Positions 15,182 to 23,803 are shown, counted from the stretch's first letter. The stretch is 31,185 nt of DNA from Deltaproteobacteria bacterium (GCA_031278795.1 JAITJT010000011.1:1-31185); one strand, 5' to 3'. Program-made: numbers and translations. The notes: generated by a model not told the origin, from the letters alone.

Positions 15182-15612
15182 AGCCAAAGGATTTCCTGAA
15201 ACTAGTTGCCTGTCATGAGTTAAATCCAGTTTGAAGTAACGGCGCCTTGGGAGCTTCTTAGCGCGCAGCGGAGCGATCCCTCAATCTTTGTGTAGGATTT
15301 TTATATCATACCTGAATATAAATCAGGGTGGCCCTTTAAGCCACCCTGATTTGCCAAAGACACAGGCGTCTTAATAGCTATTAGCCGCATAATAAGAGCT
15401 ATCACAACTCCACTACGCGTAATACAAAGATTTGACGCGATTATGAGGAGGAAAACTTCTGTTAGCTATTATAATTCAGCGCATGGGTTCTATAAAAGAC
15501 AGCGATAGCCTGGTAAGTAGCGAAGTACTAATCAGCTCCAGGGGCTTTTTTTGCTTAATACTGAAGCGGTCGCGGGCGCACACTCGCGAACTTTCCCTTG
15601 TTGTTTCAGGGC
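15182..15612. other. Intergenic region between the Rpn island and the membrane-protein gene
   Basis: No gene is supported. A short plus-strand hairpin AGCTC/GGGCT followed by seven Ts lies at 15534-15553. No clear terminator for the minus-strand membrane-protein gene can be seen. Confidence 0.45.
15321..15351 (+). terminator. Perfect 12-bp hairpin at the right edge of the island
   Basis: Arms AATCAGGGTGGC and GCCACCCTGATT around a 7-base loop. The core GGGTGGC/GCCACCC resembles the hairpin at 12491-12510. It has no long T-run; a terminator or a folded end of the island transcript is possible. Confidence 0.5.
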
Positions 15613-17526
15613 TTAGAAATCGTCAATCATCTTGTGGATTTGGATCCGCTGCTCCTCGATGGAGTTGAGCATGGAGGTTCTGAATTCGTCCCTGTTGATT
15701 ATCTCATCAAGCTCTAGGATGAGCTTGTCGGCCAGGAAGGCCGAGCCAACACCCACCAGGGCGCCTACGGCCGCGCCTACAAGGTTTCCAAACGCGGGCA
15801 CCACCGTGCCCACGGTGGCCCCGCCCAGGGCACCAGCCGCGGTCATGGCCCCGTAGCTTACTCCCTTCTTGGTGGCCTCCTTGGCTATGGCCTTGATGGC
15901 CGCCTTGACGATTATCTTTTCCGCAATCCTAACCACCAGCGTTTTAGTGAGAACTCCGGCCGCGAGCCCGGCGGTTATCCCGGCGCTTATGGAGGCCACT
16001 CTTTTCAGGGGATAGGGAAGGAAGATGGGTATGTTGCCCATGGGAGTTACGGCCTTGGATTCGAGCACCAGCATGGGTTTGGTGTTGACCGGGCCATTGT
16101 AGCGGTAGCGCTCCTTGATTTTGTTTAGATCCACTGATGAACTTATGGCGTTCAAGCGGGACAGGATCTTGTTTATACCGCTGGTGTCCACGTTCTTTCC
16201 CAGCTGCTCTCCCATGTTGTAGAGCATGTATTCCTCAATCTCCCCCATGACCAAGGTCAAGAGCCGCCCGTATTCGGCCGGAAGGGAGTAATACCAGTCA
16301 AGGTAAGAGTCCACGTTGGCTCTATAGCCGTTTAAGATCTTGTCCACCTCACCTTTGAGCTCAGCCTTGCTCTCCTCTAGCTTCGCCTCTATAGTCCTGC
16401 TCTGATCCGACATGGCCTGGATTATCCTGGAGTCATAGTACTCGCCGTCTATCATCACCAGGTACATGTTCAAGCTCTGACGGAACTCCTCTAGCTTGCG
16501 GCCTGGTTCGCCGGATGCCAAAAGCTCAAGCTTTAGGCAGCTACCGAAAAAGAGGAGTCCAACTACCAGCGCAGGTAGCACCGCCACGGTGAAAAACCCT
16601 AAAAAGCTGGATTTCTCGGCCTTCATGGCGGTCGCGGATGAGACCCGGGAGAGATCCCTCAAGGGGATGGTAAGGAGCCTCAGAAGCGCGCTTACGCTAA
16701 AAAACAGCGTGCCCACAAATATCAGGTTCAAAAGAAACCAGCTCCAGAAGCCCTGAGGTTGGATGAGCCCCAGGGCGAAGTCCCGGCCGCCCCCTATGAC
16801 GGCGTACCACTCGTTTAAGGTAATAAGGAGCTTGGACTGGGCCGCGGGAAAGAGGGCCGCCTGGGACGCCACCGCCTCAGAGGGGCTGAGGTGGGGAAGG
16901 GAAGTGGAGAGCTGGCTCATGCCCAGGGAGTAGATGAGGATCATTAAGAAGGGAGTGAGCCAGGAGGCGGCGCTGGAGCTGAAATAGGGGCTCAGGTGCC
17001 AGGGGTTAAGCTCCTTGCGGGTGAGACGGTAGAGAATAAAAAAGATGAGGAGCTGTAAGGGCAGGGTGAGAAAGACAAAGGGCCACTCCACCCGGGTAAG
17101 GGTCGCCAGGTTCAAGAGAAGACCAGTGGCCAAAAGGATGGAAGCCAGGGCCGATATTATATTGGAGAGCAGGCGCCTGCGCACGAAGCGGTAGATGAGG
17201 CCTTTACTAGCTATGTTTTGGTAGAGGAGGGCGTCCTTGACCGAGTCGAAGTAGGAAAGGGATATATAGATGGGTAGCGATGCCGCTATGACCAAGGTAA
17301 CGGCTAGCGCGAAGGGAAGGGAGCCAAGATGCCTGGAGATGAAATAGAGGAGAGCCAGGATGAGGAAGCCCAGGACAAAGGCCCGGGTGAAGCTGGGGGC
17401 GGCGGCCTCCGGCTCCTTACCGGTCACAAGCCTCAAGGTAGGCTTTCCAGGTGTGTCCCTGGGTCTTTCCAGATCCCTGAATTCCAGTATTTCTTCTGAC
17501 ATGGAAAATGTCTCCGTGACGGGCAT
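15613..17526 (-). CDS. Large membrane protein of unknown function with Gly-rich C-terminal helices
   Basis: 637 residues from the ATG at 17526, with AGGAGAGG just upstream; a TTG one codon earlier is less likely. I do not recognise a named family. About seven hydrophobic segments lie between residues 45 and 340 (for example VLGFLILALLYFIS and VLPALVVGLLFFG). A soluble stretch of about 150 residues with a charged helical part follows (TIEAKLEESKAELKGEVDKI). Then come two glycine/alanine-rich helices of glycine-zipper type (SAGITAGLAAGVLTKTL; GALGGATVGTVVPAFGNLVG). The acidic/basic end DEIINRDEFRTSMLNSIEEQR is probably cytoplasmic. The N-terminal 45 residues are hydrophilic, so there is no cleaved signal. 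It stands alone, and its neighbours give no hint of its job. Confidence 0.75.
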   Translation of the reverse strand: MPVTETFSMSEEILEFRDLERPRDTPGKPTLRLVTGKEPEAAAPSFTRAFVLGFLILALLYFISRHLGSLPFALAVTLVIAASLPIYISLSYFDSVKDALLYQNIASKGLIYRFVRRRLLSNIISALASILLATGLLLNLATLTRVEWPFVFLTLPLQLLIFFILYRLTRKELNPWHLSPYFSSSAASWLTPFLMILIYSLGMSQLSTSLPHLSPSEAVASQAALFPAAQSKLLITLNEWYAVIGGGRDFALGLIQPQGFWSWFLLNLIFVGTLFFSVSALLRLLTIPLRDLSRVSSATAMKAEKSSFLGFFTVAVLPALVVGLLFFGSCLKLELLASGEPGRKLEEFRQSLNMYLVMIDGEYYDSRIIQAMSDQSRTIEAKLEESKAELKGEVDKILNGYRANVDSYLDWYYSLPAEYGRLLTLVMGEIEEYMLYNMGEQLGKNVDTSGINKILSRLNAISSSVDLNKIKERYRYNGPVNTKPMLVLESKAVTPMGNIPIFLPYPLKRVASISAGITAGLAAGVLTKTLVVRIAEKIIVKAAIKAIAKEATKKGVSYGAMTAAGALGGATVGTVVPAFGNLVGAAVGALVGVGSAFLADKLILELDEIINRDEFRTSMLNSIEEQRIQIHKMIDDF

Positions 17527-18043
17527 CAAGCCTCTCCTCTATTCACTGTAGAAGTGTTTTGGATCCGCGTCAAGGATGATTTGCAGACTTTAGAGGATCA
17601 AATCCCTTGAGAAAGGCGGACTTGACTTGGCAAAGGCCCCTTTCGGGGCCTTTACACCATAAAATCACTTTTTTAAAGAGCAAATGCCGCGCCAAGTTTT
17701 AACTTTGGATAGAGCCTCCATTTTCAGGGCGTTTTGAGGCCCTTTTCAGGGTTCCATTACAGGAAGAGCTCGAAATATTTAGCTTAGAATATGGGTTTTG
17801 GCTTTTGGGGGGATTGAGGCGGGAATTGTTGGGAGGCTACTGCTCACGGGGGAAATCAAATTATGGGAAATTCAGGGTAAACGCGGATAATAATCGCTTA
17901 ACGATATTAATTAAAAAAATTAAATTTGAGATTGTTCTCTAACGTTTACGGATTCCACCGCTCCAAACCCGCTGATCAAAAAATGATCCGCGGGTTACGG
18001 CTCTATTTTTAGAGAAATAATAGTGGAGATAGCCACCATTTTT
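17527..18043. other. Intergenic region with two hairpins
   Basis: No gene. AAAGGCCCC/GGGGCCTTT with loop TTTC lies at 17632-17653. AACCCGC...GATCA/TGATC...GCGGGTT with one mismatch lies at 17966-17996. Either may end the ABC-transporter transcript coming from the right; neither has a strong T-run after it. Confidence 0.5.
17632..17653 (-). terminator. Palindromic hairpin, possible terminator of the uptake operon
   Basis: Perfect nine-base arms AAAGGCCCC and GGGGCCTTT around a four-base loop. The structure is symmetric so direction is not fixed; the minus strand is chosen because the ABC genes run toward it. Confidence 0.4.
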
Positions 18044-18814
18044 TCAGGTGAATATGGGCACCAAGGCCTTTTCAGGCTTTCCGTTACGCTCAAACTCCAC
18101 CAGCTTAACCTCGGTGTGGTAGACCTTGGAGAGGTTGGCCTCGGTTAGCACCTCTGAGGCTGGGCCTGAGAGGTAGTCCCCCTTCCCGCACATGAGTAGC
18201 ACGTCATCCGCGATGGAGAGGGCGTGCTGGGGGGAGTGGGTGGTGAAGACCACGGTGAGTCCCTCCTCTTCCCTTAGCTGGGACATGCGCCGCATCACCC
18301 GGGCCTGGTTACCCAGATCCAAGGCCGAGGCCGGCTCGTCCAGGATCAAGATCTTGGCTTCCGATACCAAGGCCCTGGCCAGGATGACCAGCTGCCTCTG
18401 GCCTCCGGAGAGCTCCGGATAGGGCCTGGTGGCAAAGTCCAGGATGCCCAGCTTGTCCATGGCGAGGAGGGCCAGCCTCTCGTCCTCCCTGGAAGGCCTC
18501 GCGAAGAGGCCTATGTGCCTCATCCTACCCATGAGAACCATGTCCAGGGAGCTGAAGCTGAAGACCGCTTGGAAGAGCTGGGGAACGAATGCTGTGCTTT
18601 GGCTAATCTTTAGGCTTCCCGCCTTGGGTTTCAAGACTCCCAGCATAATCTTCAAAAGAGTTGTCTTGCCGCAGCCATTTAAGCCCAAGATGGCGTGAAT
18701 GCCACCTTCTTTGAAGGAAAAGGAGAGCCCGTCCAGGATCTTGGTTCCGGCCCTGTAGAAAAAGCCTAGGTCTTTAGCCTCTATGGCTGGAGTGGTATTA
18801 GCGCTATCAGTCAT
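18044..18814 (-). CDS. ABC transporter ATPase of an iron-siderophore/cobalamin-type importer (FecE/BtuD family)
   Basis: 256 residues, usual length. Walker A GLNGCGKT is at 44-51, the Q-loop glutamine at 79, signature LSGGQ at 135-139, Walker B ILILDEP ending near 161, and a switch histidine in TTHSPQHA near 192. It powers the FecCD-type permease encoded upstream, whose stop codon it overlaps by eight bases. It is the last gene of a minus-strand set: TonB receptor, binding protein, permease, ATPase. The substrate is a metal chelate (ferric siderophore, haem or cobalamin); sequence alone does not decide. Confidence 0.93.
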   Translation of the reverse strand: MTDSANTTPAIEAKDLGFFYRAGTKILDGLSFSFKEGGIHAILGLNGCGKTTLLKIMLGVLKPKAGSLKISQSTAFVPQLFQAVFSFSSLDMVLMGRMRHIGLFARPSREDERLALLAMDKLGILDFATRPYPELSGGQRQLVILARALVSEAKILILDEPASALDLGNQARVMRRMSQLREEEGLTVVFTTHSPQHALSIADDVLLMCGKGDYLSGPASEVLTEANLSKVYHTEVKLVEFERNGKPEKALVPIFT

Positions 18815-19898
18815 TGGTCCAGCCCCTCCCCCTAAGTTTCACGAAAAAGAACGCGAACACGGGTGTACCCACGATGGAGGTCATGAGGCCTATGGGAATC
18901 TCATAGGCCGAGAGGGTTCTAGCCAAGGTATCCATGAGGAGTAGATAAATCCCTCCCAAAAGGGCGGATACCGGAAGGAGCTTACCGTGGTCAGGCCCCA
19001 CCAGCATGCGCCCCAGGTGGGGTATTACCAGTCCCACCCAGCCCACACCCCCGCTAACGGCCACCTGGGCCGCCACAAAGAGGGCTACCAAGACCACCAC
19101 GGCCCAGCGTATCCTCGATACCTTTAGACCTAGTGAAGATGCATCAGAATCACCTAAGGATAAAACATTTAGCCTCCAGGAAAGACCCATGAGGGGTAGT
19201 GTGGAGACGATAGCTATTACAGCCAAAAACAAAACGCTCTCCCTATTGGCTCTGGAAAAGCTTCCCATGAGCCAGTAGATGAGCCCGGGAAGGCTACTCT
19301 CCGGGTCCGCGAAATAAGTTATGAGCCCCGTAAGCGCCCCAAAGAGCCCACCCACAACGATACCAGCCAAGACCAATCCCAAAGTGCTGGTCTGCCTGGC
19401 CAAGCCCGAAAGGGCGAAGGCCAGGATAAGCGCCCCGCAGCCAAAGACGAAAGAGAATGGTATGAGCTCAGCGCCTCCGGAAAATCCCAGGCTCAAACCC
19501 AAAACGCCCCCAAAGGAAGCCCCGGACGACACCCCCAGTATCTCCGGCCCCACAAGAGGGTTCCGGAAGACACCCTGCATGGCCGCCCCGGCCATGGCCA
19601 GGCCCATGCCTGAGATGACCACCAGGAGTACCCTTGGTAGCCTTAAGGTTCTAATAACTATAGCCTCATTAAGGGCTCCTGGATCACCTTCCACTCCGGT
19701 ACTACCCAAGAGGATCTTAATAGCCTTTCCCACTGGCACCTCGAAGCGCCCCAAGAGGAGGCTCCCCAGCATGGCTAGCAAAAGGATTACAAAGAGTAAG
19801 ACCATGAGTCCCCTCCCCCGCGCCTTGCGCGCGGGGGAGGGGGAGATCTCTTGAGGCTCCGGTCGGCTTTCTGCGCTTTGTAAAATGTCTTCTGTCAT
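18807..19898 (-). CDS. FecCD-family permease of a metal-chelate ABC importer
   Basis: 363 residues. About ten membrane segments follow a hydrophilic N-terminus. Family landmarks are RLPRVLLVVISGMGLAMAGA (near 90-110), QGVFRNPLVGPEILGVSSGA and GWVGLVIPHLGRMLVGPDH, the last being the cytoplasmic coupling region that contacts the ATPase. It forms the inner-membrane channel as a homodimer. The start ATG overlaps the end of the binding-protein gene as ATGA. The N-terminal tail contains SPSPARKARGRG (19-30), encoded by a 14-bp perfect palindrome not expected in this family. Confidence 0.93.
   Translation of the reverse strand: MTEDILQSAESRPEPQEISPSPARKARGRGLMVLLFVILLLAMLGSLLLGRFEVPVGKAIKILLGSTGVEGDPGALNEAIVIRTLRLPRVLLVVISGMGLAMAGAAMQGVFRNPLVGPEILGVSSGASFGGVLGLSLGFSGGAELIPFSFVFGCGALILAFALSGLARQTSTLGLVLAGIVVGGLFGALTGLITYFADPESSLPGLIYWLMGSFSRANRESVLFLAVIAIVSTLPLMGLSWRLNVLSLGDSDASSLGLKVSRIRWAVVVLVALFVAAQVAVSGGVGWVGLVIPHLGRMLVGPDHGKLLPVSALLGGIYLLLMDTLARTLSAYEIPIGLMTSIVGTPVFAFFFVKLRGRGWTND
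19810..19842 (-). repeat. Perfect 14-bp GC palindrome inside the permease gene
   Basis: Plus-strand arms CCCCTCCCCCGCGC and GCGCGGGGGAGGGG with loop CTTGC. It encodes the basic, Pro/Ser-rich residues 19-30 before the first membrane helix, so it can be tolerated there. The look is that of a REP/RPE-type mobile palindrome lodged in a gene. The centre GCGCCTTGCGC is shared with the larA palindrome. Confidence 0.7.
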
Positions 19899-20890
19899 AA
19901 AGGAACCCTTTCGAACTGCTTGTAGATTGCCGAGCCCCGGTTCTCCTCAAGTCTTAGGAAGTGGTCAATCTCATCGTCAGTCATCTCATAGCCGTAGACC
20001 GAGAGGTAGGTCTCCTTAATCTTCTCTCTAAGATTGAGTGCCCCCTCCCACTCCGGGTGGAGGATGCGCGAAAGCCACAGAAGGGAAAGGGGGAGCTCCA
20101 CCGGGCCCTCCAGTCTGGATGCCCCCAGGGGCATGTGGTAGACCCTCTTATCCCTTACGGCTTTAAGTCCTGAGAGTCTTGGATCCGCGTAGATGTCACT
20201 TACTACCATATTTGTCTGCGCTAAAACATAAGGATTTAAGAGTAGAACGTCGGGATCCAAGGCGAGTAACATCTCCAGGTTCAGAACCCCGCTGGCGCCG
20301 TAGCCGTCCTTAGCTGCGTTTTGGGCGCAGAGTTTATCCAAATTTTCAAAGAGATAGCTCTGGCTCTTCCCTCCCCAGAGGTTGTAGCCGGAACCACCCA
20401 AGATGGCCACCCGGGTGGGACTGGAGCAATCCCCCCGCTCCATAAAGATTGCGTCTCGCTCAGTTTCAAAGCGCTTCCATAGTTCAGAGTTTCTGGCGTC
20501 CTCTCCGGTTAGACCAGACAAGAGCTGGAAAAGCTTTCTCTTGTCACCACCGTCTCCAGTAATCTCCAAAAGACCGTGGTAGTTAACTTCCTTTAAACCC
20601 AAGGACATGTAGTTCCACACCAAGACCGCGTCCGGGTTTTCTTTCAAGACCTCTTCCACGCTTATGGGAGACGGGCCCCCAAAGTCCGTGAAGGCCGTGG
20701 GTTTGTAAGCTAGATCCGGAAAGAGCCTTCCTAATATGGAGCTACGTATCTCTCCAATCATATATGGGGGGATTTTGGTGACACTTGTGTCCTCTTGGCT
20801 CAAGGACAGATAGTGCCAAAGCACCGGGGTGAGTATGAAGGTCGAGGGATCTTGTGCTGTCATCTCCACCGTGCGGCCCGACATGTCCAC
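19895..20890 (-). CDS. Periplasmic metal-chelate-binding protein (class III, FecB/BtuF-like), body without its signal peptide
   Basis: 331 residues from the GTG at 20890 (DMSGRTVEM is the usual first strand of the mature family fold). The two-lobe helical-backbone pattern is visible: PISVEEVLKENPDAVLVWN in the first lobe; NLEMLLALDPDVLLLNPYV and DPRLSGLKAVRDKRVYHMPLGASRLEG in the second, which usually presses on the permease. It should deliver the substrate from the TonB receptor to the permease. Translation from this GTG would leave it in the cytoplasm. The same frame continues upstream through an in-frame TGA into a good signal peptide (20945-21028). So the real gene probably starts at 21028 and is either read through, or broken by a point mutation or sequencing error. 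Confidence 0.8.
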   Translation of the reverse strand: MDMSGRTVEMTAQDPSTFILTPVLWHYLSLSQEDTSVTKIPPYMIGEIRSSILGRLFPDLAYKPTAFTDFGGPSPISVEEVLKENPDAVLVWNYMSLGLKEVNYHGLLEITGDGGDKRKLFQLLSGLTGEDARNSELWKRFETERDAIFMERGDCSSPTRVAILGGSGYNLWGGKSQSYLFENLDKLCAQNAAKDGYGASGVLNLEMLLALDPDVLLLNPYVLAQTNMVVSDIYADPRLSGLKAVRDKRVYHMPLGASRLEGPVELPLSLLWLSRILHPEWEGALNLREKIKETYLSVYGYEMTDDEIDHFLRLEENRGSAIYKQFERVPL

Positions 20891-20907
20891 AACCTTCCTT
20901 CCCTCAC

Positions 20908-20939
20908 CCCCGGGCCCATCCGGCTGGCTGGGCCCGGGG
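20908..20939 (-). promoter_or_regulatory. Perfect 11-bp hairpin five bases after the in-frame TGA (SECIS-like)
   Basis: On the coding strand, TGA CTCTT is followed by arm CCCCGGGCCCA, loop GCCAGCCGGA and arm TGGGCCCGGGG. The apical loop begins 16 bases after the TGA, is 10 bases long and starts with G. These values lie within the published general limits for bacterial selenocysteine insertion elements (loop of 3-14 bases, G among its first two, 16-37 bases from the UGA). It may instead belong to the same palindrome group as those in larA and the permease gene. There is no T-run, so it is not an ordinary terminator. Confidence 0.4.
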
Positions 20940-20944
20940 AAGAG

Positions 20945-21028
20945 TCAAAGGATGAGGGTGATGAGGTAAAACAAGAGGACGGGGGCACCGCGTCCTATGA
21001 GCCCCACTATGTTTTCCAGGATGCGCAT
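20945..21028 (-). other. Signal-peptide segment of the binding protein, ended by an in-frame TGA
   Basis: ATG at 21028, with AGAGG five bases upstream, opens 27 codons: a short N-region with arginines, then the hydrophobic core APVLLFYLITLIL, then TGA (20947-20945). The frame then runs without another stop into the mature binding protein. The TGA sits where a lipobox cysteine (TGC/TGT) would be expected: L-I-L-[TGA], although the residue before it is not the usual Gly/Ala/Ser. The original codon may have been Cys, Trp or Arg. Confidence 0.6.
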
Positions 21029-21234
21029 GGAAGCCTCTGAAAAAGAAAAAAACGTGAAAAAGACAAAGCTAGGAAGGTAAAAAGAGGAAAAAGGCAAAGC
21101 TTGTAAGGTCCAAGCTAAATTAAAACGTCAAAGCATATTAAAGCTAAGCTAAAAAAAATACTTTTAAGCTGGCAACACACATTGTATCGACAAAAAAATC
21201 AAAATCAAGAAATAAGCGAGGAAAGGTCTAGCAA

Positions 21235-21264
21235 GTTAGGGGAGGGGCGAAGCCCCTCCCTAAC
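21235..21264 (-). terminator. Hairpin just after the TonB-receptor stop codon
   Basis: Arms GTTAGGGGAGGGGC and GCCCCTCCCTAAC (one bulged base) around a GAA loop, beginning eight bases after the stop of the receptor gene. The minus-strand RNA continues with TTGCT, a weak T-tract. It may lower read-through from the receptor to the ABC genes. Confidence 0.65.
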
Positions 21265-21271
21265 TCATATC

Positions 21272-23506
21272 TTAGATCTCATAGTCAATGGAGAAGGCGA
21301 TGGTTCTGGGGAGTCCCACCTGGAGGTGGGAGTTTCCACCGCCGTACCAGTATTTCTTGTTGGTGACGTTGGTGCAGTTTAGCCTAAATATTAGTTTGGT
21401 GTCATCGTCTTTGGTGTAGGTGTACCTGAAGCCCAAATCGCCGTAGGTGTACGCGGGTACCAGTGTCTCGTTGCGGGTGGAGGTGTAAACTTTACCAAAG
21501 TGGTTGATGCCGCCGGTTAAGGTGAGTCCTTCCAGGAAGGGAACGTCATATTCCATGAAGAGCTTGCCCGCGAACTTGGGTGAATGCGCGGCTTGTTTCC
21601 CCAAGGAGAGCCTATCGTTTGTCATGGTGATTTTAGCGCTCATGATGTTGAAGCCGCCCAGGATGGTGAAGTCCTCAGTGAGCTTACCCCGGAAGGTGAA
21701 CTCAAGTCCGCGGCTACGCTGGTTTCCGTCTTGGGTATAGTAGTTATTTAAGACGATGTTGCTGGGTTTGCTCAGTTGGTAAAGCGCCGCGGTGAGGAAG
21801 ACTCTCCCGATAAGAGCCTTGGCGCCAAACTCGAACTGCTCGCTCACGAGCGGAGAAAGTACCTCACCTTCGTTTTCGTACCCTAATGGGACTGTGACGC
21901 CATTCTCGAGAGCTTCTATGTAGCTCCCGTAGAAGGTGATATTGGGGTGGGGCTTGAACAGAACCGCCATGGTGGGAGTGAGTGCCGTGTCCTCGTATTT
22001 GCTAGATATTGCTCCGCGGCTGTAAGAATTGGTGACCAGTGTGGAGTGATTCACTCCCACCATTATCTCCCAATTGTCCGTGATGCGTATGGCATCGCCT
22101 ATAATGACATTTACGCTTTTGATTTGCGAGGTCCGGTCATTTGAGGTAAGATCACCAAGAATTCCCATGAGATTATATTGGTCTAGGTCGAAACTGTTGG
22201 CGATAGAGGGGACGCTGAAACGTCCGGCGTAGTATATGCCTCCCGGGGCTGCGGCGGCTTTTTGGAACTGATCCCGAATAGAAAAGTTAAATCCGGTCGT
22301 GAGTTTGTGGACAAAGGGACCCGAGTTGAAACTCCAGTCCAGATATCCATGTCCGCCTTGGTTCTTGAACCTAAACTTGACCACGTTTATGGCCGCGCGG
22401 AAGATGTCTGGGTCTGAGGTGAAATAGTTATTACCCCAAACCATGTCCCGGGTGACGTTGTTGTAGACGTAGCCTAACCTGAAGGTCAAAAGATCGTTAA
22501 TCTTTGCGGTGAGGTTGGCTAGATAGGTGTTGGTGGCCACGTTGTGGAAGGTGTCGTCCGATGCCCAGAGGTATTTGGGATCCGGAGGCTCCCTCAAGGT
22601 CGTTAGCCTGAACCTGGGCATGGAGCTAGCGGGTTTGGGATCGAGCGAGGTGTCCGCGAAGGCGTTGTTATCCGTCGTATCCATTATGAAGCCCGCCTGG
22701 CGGCCCTTGAGCTTTATGAGACCTCGGGAGATGTTGGTCTCCAACTTAATGTTATCCGTAATATGCCAATCCACGGCCAGGGCTATGAGGTCGCGGTTCT
22801 TCTGTTGGGTGACCAGGTGCCCCTCTCCTTTCTGGTGGAGCAGATTGAGGCGCACGGCCAGGGTATCACTTATTATGGGGCCGCCTACATCGATGTGGGC
22901 GTAGGCCATCTTGTTTCCGTAGCTCCCCAGCCTGAACTTTCCCATGTTCTCGAAAGAGGCTCTTTTGAGGTTGTAGTTTATGGAGGCGCCTGGGTTGTTG
23001 GACCCGAACATGAACCCGGTGGGGCCGCTCATTACCTCCACTGACTCCATCTCTTCTAAGAACTGCCCTGTACTGGGGTTGCCGTTGGGGATGCCGCTTA
23101 TCCTTATCCCGGCGTTAGCGCTCGTGGGAAATCCCCTGGCGTTCACCAGGTTCTGCAAGTTGTGCTCGGAGGCCCCACCGTTACTGTTTATGCCTGGAAG
23201 CCTGTTTATGAGATCCCCCGGGTTTTGCATCTGCTGATTGGTGATGTATTCCTCTGAGGCGGCGCTTATGGTGTAAGGGGTGTCCAAAAGCTCCCTGGTT
23301 CCCCAGGGGCCCAAGGATTTGGACTCGGTTATTATGTAGCCCGTGACGGTCGATCCTTCCGGATGCTTGGCCGTCACTTCCACCGGCTCAAGGTTAAGGT
23401 CGCGGTCGAAGTTGTCCTGGGCTAGGACATCGACAGCGCTCATCCAAAAAAATATAGCGCAAGCTAAAAAAAGAAGTGAGGATTTATTGCCCAATTTACT
23501 AGTCAT
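21272..23506 (-). CDS. TonB-dependent siderophore-type outer-membrane receptor
   Basis: 744 residues. The ATG is preceded by AGGGAG. Residues 1-29 are a signal peptide cut after DVLA; LEPVEVTAK (about 38-46) fits the TonB-box position. The plug domain follows (about 60-165: LDTPYTISAASEEYI, PGDLINRLPGI, ARGFP, NPGASINYNLKRA). A 22-strand-type barrel ends in FSIDYEI rather than the more common terminal Phe. The pattern is that of the TIGR01783-like siderophore group. It imports a ferric chelate or a similar large metal complex with energy from TonB-ExbB-ExbD, which are encoded elsewhere. The ABC genes downstream on the same strand would take the cargo across the inner membrane. Confidence 0.93.
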   Translation of the reverse strand: MTSKLGNKSSLLFLACAIFFWMSAVDVLAQDNFDRDLNLEPVEVTAKHPEGSTVTGYIITESKSLGPWGTRELLDTPYTISAASEEYITNQQMQNPGDLINRLPGINSNGGASEHNLQNLVNARGFPTSANAGIRISGIPNGNPSTGQFLEEMESVEVMSGPTGFMFGSNNPGASINYNLKRASFENMGKFRLGSYGNKMAYAHIDVGGPIISDTLAVRLNLLHQKGEGHLVTQQKNRDLIALAVDWHITDNIKLETNISRGLIKLKGRQAGFIMDTTDNNAFADTSLDPKPASSMPRFRLTTLREPPDPKYLWASDDTFHNVATNTYLANLTAKINDLLTFRLGYVYNNVTRDMVWGNNYFTSDPDIFRAAINVVKFRFKNQGGHGYLDWSFNSGPFVHKLTTGFNFSIRDQFQKAAAAPGGIYYAGRFSVPSIANSFDLDQYNLMGILGDLTSNDRTSQIKSVNVIIGDAIRITDNWEIMVGVNHSTLVTNSYSRGAISSKYEDTALTPTMAVLFKPHPNITFYGSYIEALENGVTVPLGYENEGEVLSPLVSEQFEFGAKALIGRVFLTAALYQLSKPSNIVLNNYYTQDGNQRSRGLEFTFRGKLTEDFTILGGFNIMSAKITMTNDRLSLGKQAAHSPKFAGKLFMEYDVPFLEGLTLTGGINHFGKVYTSTRNETLVPAYTYGDLGFRYTYTKDDDTKLIFRLNCTNVTNKKYWYGGGNSHLQVGLPRTIAFSIDYEI

Positions 23507-23637
23507 TATAATCTCCCTGTAAAATTAAACCAACGCCAAAAAGCGTTTTAGAGTGATGAGATATTTTTCGCGCCCAGTAGTCCTCATAAGTGATGGGGAC
23601 TTAAGCAACATTTCCAGAGCTGAGGCGCGTTTAAGGC

Positions 23638-23677
23638 AAAAAAAAACTGCCGCCTTGGAAAGATTCCAAGTTGGCAG
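23638..23677 (-). terminator. Strong terminator in the leader of the TonB-receptor gene
   Basis: In the minus-strand RNA, CTGCC and CTTGGAA pair with TTCCAAG and GGCAG around loop TCT (one 2x2 internal loop), followed by nine Ts. It lies 130 bases upstream of the receptor start in the same direction. So it is either an attenuator of the receptor mRNA or the end of a small upstream transcript. Confidence 0.7.
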
Positions 23678-23725
23678 TCTTCGTGACTGAATACTTAAAT
23701 TTTTTAAATCATCCTTTTTAAATCA

Positions 23726-23767
23726 CCCAAGCCTTATAAAGAGCGCCTATCTAGCGTTCTCCTTGGG
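23726..23767. ncRNA. Candidate structured RNA element
   Basis: CCCAAG pairs with CTTGGG and encloses GAG-CGC paired with GCG-TT-CTC around a 7-base loop. Read on the plus strand it is followed 36 bases later by a terminator. Read on the minus strand it lies 50 bases before the terminator in the receptor leader. It could be part of a small RNA or of a leader switch. It does not match the cobalamin riboswitch motifs I know. Confidence 0.35.
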
Positions 23768-23803
23768 AAGGACTTATTTGATGAAAAGGATTATCTTATC
23801 AAA

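Noticed and set aside
23776..23802. Fur box in front of the TonB receptor (GATAAGATAATCC on the minus strand)
   Set aside because: Only part of the 19-base consensus fits and one base is missing in the register; plausible by function but not strong enough to list.
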